Source of the DNA: G963701675 sp963701675
Lineage (GTDB): Bacteria; Planctomycetota; Planctomycetia; Gemmatales; Gemmataceae
Direction of reading: 5' to 3'
Length of the DNA: 64,000 nucleotides
Assembly (NCBI GenBank): GCA_963701675.1
Contig: OY969623.1
Span: 1,178,001 to 1,242,000 of the forward strand
Positions 57,301-64,000 of the stretch are shown here, piece by piece. Each line of letters opens with the position of its first letter. Positions within the stretch are counted from its first letter, which is position 1. The notes beneath the pieces are model-generated. The model did not search any database and was not told the DNA's origin. It saw only the letters and a program-made list of their open reading frames with translations. The position numbers and the translations under genes were made by a program.

Positions 57301-57813
57301 CCGCGCACCACGAAACCTCCAGTCGCATCGGTCACGGCGGCGTAGGGCTGACGTTCTTTCACTGGAATCGGGATCGACTCCGGCGCACGCAAACCAGCAC
57401 GCGCGACATTGAATCCCTTCACGCCGACCCGCGCCGGCAACAGGTTTACCGTCATTGTCCACTACTCGACCACGCACCTCCGAGACAGGCGTGAGTTTGA
57501 TGACATCCCTGGTTTCGTTACCCGGCCAAGGAGTCCTGAACTGCGATCCCAGCCGGCCCTCGCGATCACGCACGGTGATATGCGGGTATTTTCGTTCCTT
57601 CCACAACGGTTCAATGACCGTTTTGGCGATGAAAAAACGTCCATCGGTTCCTGTTTTCAAGTGCATTTTCGTATCCGCGCCCACCAACATCCAAACGTCG
57701 GCACCGTCGGCGGGTTTCCCGGTTGGATCGACCACGAGCACGTTGAGGTCTTCAGGTTCTTGAAATTGGCAGGCCAGCATGATGCAGGAGAGAGTTGCGA
57801 TGAGCCAGCGCAT
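54386..57813 (-). CDS. Large carboxypeptidase-regulatory-like repeat protein, multiply interrupted
   Basis: A lipoprotein-type signal (MRWLIATLSCIMLACQFQ) opens a protein of about 1140 codons. Three or more carboxypeptidase-regulatory/Cna-B-like units follow, each with a VRGRVVDNDGKPVAGA-type start (VVDVAGSGVSGATV, VVDEDGKAVAGAKV, VVDSAGKPIAGARI). A helical C-terminal 400 residues (LLFKLGRPDAGRKIIEEI, PKAAAELLSMIDKRERGRYA) has a TPR-like appearance. The reading is broken by a frameshift near 57433, TAG at 57231, TGA at 56880 (KL-stop-GRVVD, expected CGA), and a frameshift near 56330. Four breaks in one gene suggest a genuine pseudogene or a bad consensus. The 3' end is coupled to the next gene. 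Confidence 0.65.
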
Positions 57814-57941
57814 CGGTGTCCTCCAAGTTGGATGGATAGCGATATGCTAGCCGGCTATGCGAGTCGCCGCAAGCGTTACCAGGTCTGATCGTGTGCCGAT
57901 GCGAATTCTTTGATTTTCGAGGCGAAGCCCATCAAACAGAA

Positions 57942-57975
57942 ACGGGGCGGAAGCCCCTCCACGGTTCCGCCCCGT
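57942..57975 (-). terminator. Rho-independent terminator on the minus strand
   Basis: Arms ACGGGGCGGA (57942-57951) and TCCGCCCCGT (57966-57975) enclose a 14-base loop. On the minus strand the stem is followed by TTCTGTTTGATGG. It ends the transcript of the DUF1501 gene, whose stop is 18 bases upstream. Confidence 0.65.
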
Positions 57976-57992
57976 CGCGCCCGCAGGAAATA

Positions 57993-59261
57993 TTAGCCGA
58001 CAAGCTCTTTGATGGGAGTGGCGCCCTTATCAACTATTCGAATGGGCCGCCCGATCGGTGAGTTGTTCTGTTTGGTGTAATCCACACCAAGAATCTTGCA
58101 AACGGTCGCCATGAAGTCGAGTGTGCTGGTCGGCCGACCTTCGACCGATGCGCCCTCGGCGTCTGTCTTGCCGATGACTTGGCCGCCTTTGATGCCGCCG
58201 CCGGCAAGCACCGTAGTCCATGCGCGCGGGTAGTGATCCCGTCCTGGTTTGTCGCCGCGGGTGTTGATCTTCGGCGTGCGGCCGAATTCACCCATCCAAA
58301 TCACCAGGGTGTTGTCCAAAAGCCCGCGTTCCTTGAGCTCGGTGATCAGCGTGCTCATGGCCGGGTCGACTTGCGACGAAAGCTGCTTCACACGGCCGAA
58401 GTTGTCCTGATGCGTGTCCCACCCGCCCAGCGTCACTTCCACAAAAGAAACGCCGGTTTCGATGAGCCGACGCGCTAGCAGACAGCCGTCGCCGAAACGG
58501 CTCTTGCCGTAGGCTTCGCGAACGGAGGCGGGTTCTTGCGAAAGATCGAAGGCCTTCGCTTCCTTCGATTGCATGAGCCGCACGGCTTTCTGGTAAGTCG
58601 TCTGGTGAGCGGCGGCCGGCACGGCCTTGTACTCTTTGTGAAACGCTTGCTCCATTTCCTCGAGCAACCCCACACGGTTGTCGAACCCCTTGCCGTCGAC
58701 GAGCGGCCGCAAATTATCCACGCCCCGTGCCGGATCGGCAACGTTCAATGGTGCGTAGTGGGCGCCTAGAAACCCCGCGCCGTAACTTCGCGGCCCAACG
58801 GTTACGAAACTCGGCAACGGGAACTCCGGTCGGGCAAACTCCTTGGCAACGATGGAGCCCAGACTCGGATACACCAATCCGCCCACGCCTTCCTTATAGC
58901 CGGTGTGCAAATAGAACTTCGCGCGCGGATGCGAGCCCTCACCGGTGCTCATGCTTCGAATGACGGCCGCGTGATTCATGAGCTGCGCGAACTTCGGAAA
59001 ATGCTCGCTGATCTGAAGTCCCGGCACATTCGTCGAAATCGGCTGAAAGTCGCCGGCGTCCTTGGTGCCGGGCTTCATGTCGAACGTGTCCTTGTGCGAC
59101 GGCCCGCCATCCATCCACAAAAGAATGCACTGCTTGGGCTTGACAGAATCCTCGGCCGCGCGGGCAGCGAGGACGTTGAGCCAGCCGGAAAGCGAGCAGG
59201 CCGAAACGCCGGCGCCGGAGAGCTTGAGCCAGTCTCGGCGCGATAGTGAATTGTCGAACAT
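57993..59261 (-). CDS. DUF1501 Tat-exported protein
   Basis: 422 residues from ATG 59261. The twin-arginine signal (NSLSRRDWLKLSGAGVSACS) is typical. The body has QCILLWMDGGPSHKDTFDMK with a sulfatase-like metal Asp, GEGSHPRAKFYLHTGY, VEVTLGGWDTHQDNFGRVKQ and LVIWMGEFGRTPKINTRGDK, GRDHYPRAWTTVLAGGGIKG. DUF1501 belongs to the alkaline-phosphatase/sulfatase-like superfamily and is highly amplified in planctomycetes, almost always beside a DUF1549/DUF1553 protein, as here. Substrate is unknown. It is probably exported and co-expressed with the gene at 59320. Confidence 0.9.
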   Translation of the reverse strand: MFDNSLSRRDWLKLSGAGVSACSLSGWLNVLAARAAEDSVKPKQCILLWMDGGPSHKDTFDMKPGTKDAGDFQPISTNVPGLQISEHFPKFAQLMNHAAVIRSMSTGEGSHPRAKFYLHTGYKEGVGGLVYPSLGSIVAKEFARPEFPLPSFVTVGPRSYGAGFLGAHYAPLNVADPARGVDNLRPLVDGKGFDNRVGLLEEMEQAFHKEYKAVPAAAHQTTYQKAVRLMQSKEAKAFDLSQEPASVREAYGKSRFGDGCLLARRLIETGVSFVEVTLGGWDTHQDNFGRVKQLSSQVDPAMSTLITELKERGLLDNTLVIWMGEFGRTPKINTRGDKPGRDHYPRAWTTVLAGGGIKGGQVIGKTDAEGASVEGRPTSTLDFMATVCKILGVDYTKQNNSPIGRPIRIVDKGATPIKELVG

Positions 59262-59319
59262 CGGTTTGTTCCTTGTACAAAGCCCCACGGTTGCAACCCG
59301 CGGGCATGGCTTGGGCTTG

Positions 59320-61119
59320 TTAGCGATTCAGCGCGAACTCGCTGGAATTCAGCATGGCCCATAGCAAATCCGAGGCGGCCTTTCGCGGGTCCGATTCCTT
59401 CGACAAGAATGCAGTCCACTTTTCGTTCTCTGCCGCCATCGGCCGGCGCGACAATGCTGTCAAACATAGTTGCTCAATCACTTGAGACCTCGATGCACGG
59501 GCACGAACCAACTGATTCACGATGGCCGAGTTGTTGGGATTGAGCTGCGGGCTATTCATGAGCCGCAATACCTGCGGCACTCCCGCTTGATACTCCACTG
59601 GATTGCTACCTTCGTCGATCCCGAAGAAGTTGACAAACTGCGCCCGCGGACCCGCCCCTGGCGGCACTTTCTGATTCGGATCGCGCGCCGGCCGTGCATC
59701 TCGCACGCGGTTGTTCCCAATGACGGCGACGAGTGAATCATAAAGCTGCTCCGGCGACAACGACTTGACAGCCATATGGCTGAAGTACGTTTCATCGGCT
59801 TCGTTCCCGGCGGTTGGCTTGCTCGTGCGCTGGTAGGTTTCGCTCAAACAAATGGCTCGAATCAAGTACTTCAAATCGAAGCCGTTCGCCGCAAATTGTC
59901 CCGCCAGCTCGTTCAATAGTTCGGGATGGCTTGGCGGATTGCCCTCGTGCATGTCGTCGACTGGCGTGACGAAGCCCCGACCGAATAGCTGCGCCCACGT
60001 CCGGTTCACCATCGCCTTCGCAAAATACGCGTTTTCGGGCGTAGTCAACCACTTTGCCAACACGGGACGATAAGGATCGCCGGTATTGAGCTTGGGCTGC
60101 TCGGCTTGGAAGAACTTCGCCGGGACGATCTTTGCCGATTCCGGTAGCTGTTGCCGGCGACCCTGCCGGGCGTTGGCGGCCTCGGTAACTTCAAGCGTAG
60201 TGCCCTGCCGTGCGGCTTGCTGCGGGTTGCCGTTGGTCCGCACCTTCATGAAGAAGGCCGCCATGCCCCAATATTCATCTTGCTTCCAATCGGTAAACGG
60301 ATGATTGTGGCACTGGGCACATTGAAGCTGGACGCCGATAAATAGCCGACACACCTGATCGGTAAGCTTGTCGGGGGTGTTGTTGGCAATGAAGAATGTG
60401 GTGGCGCCGTTCTCGTCCTGCTTGCCGGATGCGGTCAGCAACTCGTGAACGAACTTGTCCCACGGCTTGTTTTCTTTGAAACTTTCCTCAAGCCATTTCA
60501 CCAACGGCTCGCTTTGGAGGCGGCGGTTGTCGGAGGATTTCGGAACTAACAGCGCTTGCCAGATGTCGGCTTGATGGCGAGCATACACCTCGCTCTGCAG
60601 CAGTTCGTCGACGAGCAGCGCCCGCTTTTCCGGATTCGAACTGTCGAGAAACTCGACGGCCTTCTCGGCACTCGGAATTACCCCGGTGAGATCGAGGTAG
60701 ACACGACGCACGAACTCGGCGTCCGAGGTGCGCGGCGACGGCTGAACGTCATTTGCATCGAGCTGTTTTGAAACGGCGCCGTCAATCGACTTTGACAGCG
60801 CCAGGGCGTCGATTTTCGCGGGCATGCGGAACGGCTTCTTGGCGACCGGCGCTGGTGTCGTCGGCCGAGCGGGTGCACTTACGGGTTTGGCATTGGCCGC
60901 TGCCGGCTGCGCCGGTTTCTTTTCCGGGTTGAGCTTCTTCGCTTGTGCGGCTGCCTGCGCCTGGCGGGCTTGCTGCGCTGCCTTTTGAGCGGCCTGAATC
61001 TGTGCCTTGACGTTTTTCTTGACTTGTTTGTCGTCAGCTCCGCTCGTGGAACCGGCCGCGACAAGAACCCCAGCAACCACCACCAATGAAGTCCAAATCA
61101 TCCGTGTGAAGTCGATCAT
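59320..61119 (-). CDS. DUF1549/DUF1553 exported protein
   Basis: About 600 residues from ATG 61119. A signal peptide (TSLVVVAGVLVAAGSTSGA) is followed by an Ala/Lys/Gln-rich linker, which looks like a coiled coil or cell-wall linker. DUF1549 follows: SDAEFVRRVYLDLTGVIPSA and VQLQCAQCHNHPFTDWKQDE with a CxxCH that could bind haem c. DUF1553 is the C-terminal half: NRTWAQLFGRGFVTPVDDMH, LIRAICLSETYQRTSKPT. It is the usual partner of DUF1501 proteins and lies 58 bases upstream of it. The extra 49 residues in frame before this ATG lack a signal and are unlikely. Confidence 0.9.
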   Translation of the reverse strand: MIDFTRMIWTSLVVVAGVLVAAGSTSGADDKQVKKNVKAQIQAAQKAAQQARQAQAAAQAKKLNPEKKPAQPAAANAKPVSAPARPTTPAPVAKKPFRMPAKIDALALSKSIDGAVSKQLDANDVQPSPRTSDAEFVRRVYLDLTGVIPSAEKAVEFLDSSNPEKRALLVDELLQSEVYARHQADIWQALLVPKSSDNRRLQSEPLVKWLEESFKENKPWDKFVHELLTASGKQDENGATTFFIANNTPDKLTDQVCRLFIGVQLQCAQCHNHPFTDWKQDEYWGMAAFFMKVRTNGNPQQAARQGTTLEVTEAANARQGRRQQLPESAKIVPAKFFQAEQPKLNTGDPYRPVLAKWLTTPENAYFAKAMVNRTWAQLFGRGFVTPVDDMHEGNPPSHPELLNELAGQFAANGFDLKYLIRAICLSETYQRTSKPTAGNEADETYFSHMAVKSLSPEQLYDSLVAVIGNNRVRDARPARDPNQKVPPGAGPRAQFVNFFGIDEGSNPVEYQAGVPQVLRLMNSPQLNPNNSAIVNQLVRARASRSQVIEQLCLTALSRRPMAAENEKWTAFLSKESDPRKAASDLLWAMLNSSEFALNR

Positions 61120-61427
61120 GGTCACGCCCGCCTTAGAACCCGTTATACCTCCATAAAGCAATTCTAAGAGATGAAACCCCTGAGGGCAGCTAAGGTTCCG
61201 GCGAAGTGGCGGGGATCGACCGGTCCCCCGCCACCGGCCGCCTCGCCGTCGCGAGTGGCCGGGCACGCCGCGTGCCCTAAAGAGTTGCAGAAAATCGGCT
61301 TAACCTAAACTCCCGATTACGCGTTTCGACAGTCACGAGACAGCAAAACGGGGTCCGTCGGAATAAAATCAGGGAAGGTGACAGTCGGTCTCGGCACGTC
61401 GAATGAATCATGAGGAGTGGATACGGC

Positions 61428-62773
61428 ATGAAAGCAGTGGTCGCTTTCCAGTTTGATGTACAGCCGCGGCAGGGCCAGAATATTCAACAATGTCTGACTG
61501 CGGTGCGCGACACGGTCAATGAATGGCTACTTTGGCAGCTCGGCAGCCAAGGAATGAGCAATGTGCCATTACGCTTTGATGGAAAGCGAATGGACCTCTA
61601 CAACGAACACCAAGTCCTGACCAAGGCATCCGAGGTCGGAGACCAGCAGCTGTTAACCTGGGAATGGGAATTCCCTCTGGTCACCGAACCGCTGATGCTA
61701 TGGCACTTCGGATGCGCCGTCGCCAACGACAAAACGACGGTCCAGATCGCGATGACCGTATCGCAGCGGTGGCGAGCATACTTCGTCACACCGCTCGAGA
61801 CCGGGCTTACCTCGCCTAACCCATTGTGCCACATCACACTTTTGAAGGACCGGATTCTCGATGGCTGGAATTGCCGGGTTGAAGGTCATGTGATTCCCAA
61901 TCGGATCGAAATGGTTCGCAAGGATAACGTAGAACGGTTTTTCGGCTGGGCGTTTGGCGGTCTCGAACGGGTCTGGCCCGTGGTAATCATCTTTCTGGAT
62001 GGTCGCCTTGGAATCGAGGATAAGATTTTGCCCAACGTGCAAATGTTGCTGCGAGGCATGGCCTCTCTTGCGGTCATGGTGGATGCGGACGCGTGCGCCA
62101 TCTTATGCAAAGAGACATGGGTGGGGTGGTGCCGGAGCATACGATCAGTGTTTTTTGGGCCGGCGCCCTGGCGAGAAATCACCTGGTCTATCCGATCGAA
62201 AAGGTCAAGGAGATTGCACACCTCAACCTCGGTACTTTCTTACAGACCAAGATATTGCCCGTGCTGGTAGAGCAATTTCGCGAAGGCAGTATCATCCGCG
62301 GCGTACGGGCGGCCCTCGCCGACCGCGCCACGCTCAGTTCGGTGAACACCAAGCGAGAAGCCTCGCTGGAAACGGAACAGCAGCGCCTGCGCCAGGCCGT
62401 GGACCTCCACAAGCGCGATGCCGAAGAAAACAAACGGCACGTACGCGCCTTGCTCGATGAACTGACCGAGTTGCGGGCCGAGGCCAAAGAGCTACGAATC
62501 AAGCTCGCGGCGAAACCCGCGGCGACTACGGCGCCCAGCGCGCAAAAAACCGACCTGGAGGCGGAACAAAAACGTTTGCAACAGGCGGTCGAACTGCACA
62601 AGCGAGATGCCGAGGCGAACCAGCGGCACGTACGCGCATTACTTGATGAATTGTCAGAATTACGGACCGAGGCCAAGCAGCTGCTTGGGAACCCTTCACC
62701 GCGTTGGTCCCATAACGGTGGAAAGAGAATTTCGTCGGCGTCTATGGCCGGGCTGCGGGGAAGAAGCGCGTAG
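61428..62773 (+). CDS. Coiled-coil protein with duplicated repeat, frameshifted and truncated
   Basis: About 420 residues before truncation. The N-terminal 220 residues form an unrecognised alpha/beta domain (AVVAFQFDVQPRQGQNIQQC, WHFGCAVANDKTTVQIAMTV, VERFFGWAFGGLERVWPVVI). One base is wrong near 62122: ILCKETW continues as GGVVPEHTISVFWAG in the next frame. The C-terminal part is a coiled coil with a tandem repeat: EQQRLRQAVDLHKRDAEENK then HVRALLDEL, and EQKRLQQAVELHKRDAEANQ then HVRALLDEL. The last 25 residues (GNPSPRWSHNGGKRISS) are the antisense of a beta-helix gene, so the true end is lost at a junction near 62690. ATG 61428 has GAGGAG about 10 bases upstream. No family recognised. Confidence 0.6.
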
Positions 62774-63084
62774 GTCTGCGTCGGACCGCCGTTGTCAGCG
62801 AGCGGGCCGAGCATCGGGTCGACATCGAGCATGTCACTCGAATGATAGCCAGCGCCGCCGGTCGAATCTCCGATCAGGTTGTGACCGACTGACGCGATCG
62901 TGCCCCACAGGTCCGACGCTTCAGCATCCTCCAGTTTGTTGTTCGCGACGATGGTGAAGTACAGGTTTAGGGTGCTGCCTGCCTGGTTATGGATCCCTCC
63001 ACTTAAGGCATGTCCGGTATTGTCCGCAATGGTCGAATGGGCGAGGTACATCGTATGCGCGTTGTAGATGCCTCCCTTTCCGGT
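62690..63084 (-). pseudogene. Fragment of a choice-of-anchor-Q beta-helix protein
   Basis: On the minus strand the frame reads GGIYNAHTMYLAHSTIADNT, GGIHNQAGSTLNLYFTIVAN, DLWGTIASVGHNLIGDSTGG, LGPLADNGGPTQTYALLPRS and PAIDADEILFPPLWDQRGEG. This is the C-terminal part of a CSLREA/choice-of-anchor-Q beta-helix protein. It is cut on the 5' side by a palindrome at about 63090 and on the 3' side by the junction near 62690 after DQRGEGFPS. It is a remnant of about 130 residues. Confidence 0.7.
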
Positions 63085-63108
63085 AGCACGGATATTTCTG
63101 TCTGTGCT

Positions 63109-63130
63109 GGCCAGACAGAAATGTCTGGCC
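63109..63130. repeat. Palindromic repeat at the truncation point
   Basis: GGCCAGACA (63109-63117) and TGTCTGGCC (63122-63130) with a GAAA loop, perfect 9-base arms. A second partial copy (GATATTTCTGTCTGTGC) lies just before it. This repeat lies exactly where the beta-helix frame begins, so it is probably the cause of the 5' truncation. No gene is supported between here and 63405. Confidence 0.7.
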
Positions 63131-63363
63131 TACCGACAATGGTTTCCTGACTCTCAGTGAACACGACTGTCCTGGAGATCGGCCTTTCGTTTTGCGGAGC
63201 GTAGCATGAGTCGTCCCTCCCATGAAAAAACGGGTTTCCAATAACTCGGTTGCGATCAAGGAAAATGGCCCTCTATCTGCTAAGTGAAGAAAAACGGAAA
63301 ATCGGCCGCGGAAAATAGCAAGACGGTCGAAATAGATGCAGTGACTGCGCCACCGTAACTTTA

Positions 63364-63393
63364 GAAGCCCACGGACTGCAGTCCGTGGGCTTC
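63364..63393. repeat. Perfect 30-base palindrome
   Basis: GAAGCCCACGGACTG and its complement read straight through without a loop. The sequence shares the CCCACGG core with the hairpin at 32822-32841. It lies 12 bases from the 3' end of the RTX-type gene and may act as its terminator or be a dispersed repeat. Confidence 0.7.
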
Positions 63394-63405
63394 CCGAAAA
63401 AAGCC

Positions 63406-64000
63406 TTACACCTCGACGAACATCTGCGGCCCCTCGGACCAGTCATTGCTGTCCAACCCAGAGTCGCCGAAGTAGAGATCGAGACCGTCGCCGCCGGTGA
63501 GCGTGTTCACGCCGGCGTTGTCGGACACCGTACTGCCGTTGAGCGCCGGTACGCCGTTGCCAGCGGTCACCTTGGCGACTCGCGTGTCATAGTCGTCCGT
63601 TCCTCCCCAGTAGTTGTTGATGGCTTGCAATGACGATTGATCGTAGCCGGTGTTGCCGCCGATAAGGATGTCATCGCCATCGCCGCCGATGAGCGTGCTC
63701 GCTGACGGGCCGGCGATGAGCAGGTCGCGGCCGGCGCCGCCGGTCAGTACATTGCCGCCGTTGCCGACGAAAATGTCGTTGCCGGCGCCGCCGATGACGT
63801 CGTGGATGTTGCTGACCGAGACGATCACTCCCGAGGCGATTCCGGTCTGGAGATTGACGTAAGCGCCCGTAGTCCAAGGGCTATAATCGAGTCTATTGAT
63901 ACCAGTCTTGCCATCGATGGTACCTTTAACGGAACAGGCCGCGTTGAAAAAATGAAAGATGTCGGTATTCGCGCCGCCGACCAAGTTATCGATTTCTGAG
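63406..64000 (-). CDS. RTX-type calcium-binding repeat protein, 3' part (gene runs off the edge)
   Basis: The C-terminal 198 residues of a larger protein. Four RTX/hemolysin-type nonapeptides are visible: GGAGNDIFVGNGGNVLTGGA, then GGAGRDLLIAG, IGGDGDDILIGGNTGYDQSS and LTGGDGLDLYFGDSGLDSND. These bind calcium and fold into a parallel beta roll. The end reads SNDWSEGPQMFVEV. The frame is open to base 64000 (SEIDNLVGGANTD) so the start is outside the window. It is most likely a secreted or surface protein, like other proteins in this region. Confidence 0.8.
   Translation of the reverse strand, partial: SEIDNLVGGANTDIFHFFNAACSVKGTIDGKTGINRLDYSPWTTGAYVNLQTGIASGVIVSVSNIHDVIGGAGNDIFVGNGGNVLTGGAGRDLLIAGPSASTLIGGDGDDILIGGNTGYDQSSLQAINNYWGGTDDYDTRVAKVTAGNGVPALNGSTVSDNAGVNTLTGGDGLDLYFGDSGLDSNDWSEGPQMFVEV

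Noticed and set aside
62987..63259. 90-codon minus-strand ORF over the palindrome near 63110
   Set aside because: It covers a repeat and the antisense edge of the beta-helix fragment, and its product has no natural features.
1..64000. tRNA or rRNA genes
   Set aside because: I looked for T-loop (GGTTCGAATC-like) and 16S/23S-like consensus stretches on both strands by eye; none was convincing.
1..64000. CRISPR array or Cas genes
   Set aside because: No regularly spaced direct repeats and no Cas motifs seen.

Overview
The window looks like a planctomycete chromosome, probably from the Gemmatales/Gemmataceae. This is inferred from gene content, not from a marker search. The supporting signs are ECF sigma factors next to Pkn-type Ser/Thr kinases with WD40 tails, a DUF1501 + DUF1549/DUF1553 pair, Tat-exported sugar-isomerase-like TIM barrels, TadE/TadG proteins, and large surface proteins whose N-termini carry an 'LE.LE.R..PS/T'-like motif. 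GC is high throughout.

Layout. 1-4.5 kb: signalling genes (WD40 kinase cut by the left edge, two divergent ECF sigma factors, an orphan kinase-N-terminal-type protein, an HD-GYP phosphodiesterase). 4.6-9.5 kb: a TadE-TadE-TadG pseudopilin block bracketed by two related membrane-anchored PilZ-like proteins. 9.5-20.5 kb: TIM barrel, ferredoxin-NADP reductase, small membrane protein + kinase + accA, a START-like/Gfo-Idh/aminotransferase operon, a YraQ-type permease with its TIGR03943-type partner, and an overlapping HD hydrolase/nucleotidyltransferase pair. 20.5-27.7 kb: conserved hypotheticals, ispH and rph, plus a gene-free stretch holding a candidate structured RNA with repeated C-rich hairpin loops. 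27.7-38 kb: S46 peptidase, OPT transporter, a protein with three tandem kinase domains (two of them pseudokinases), and a beta-helix surface protein. 38-46 kb: rpmB, gatC-gatA, a convergent WD40 kinase, gatB and a second TIM barrel. 46-64 kb: surface proteins, queE, an ECF sigma factor with a 1,000-residue anti-sigma partner, an ankyrin protein, a large Cna/carboxypeptidase-regulatory-type protein, the DUF1501/DUF1549 pair, a coiled-coil protein, and an RTX-type protein cut by the right edge.

Sequence quality matters when reading this window. At least eleven recognisable genes are broken by one or more single-base frameshifts, many in or near short G/C runs. Five more in-frame stops sit where a C-to-T or similar single change would restore the ORF. 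I annotate such genes as single loci and state where the break lies. Most breaks are likely sequencing or assembly errors, but some may be real pseudogenes.

The two most unusual items are the multi-hairpin C-rich-loop RNA candidate at about 23.5-23.75 kb and the triple kinase/pseudokinase protein at 33.0-35.75 kb. No tRNA, rRNA, CRISPR array, insertion sequence or phage gene was recognised.
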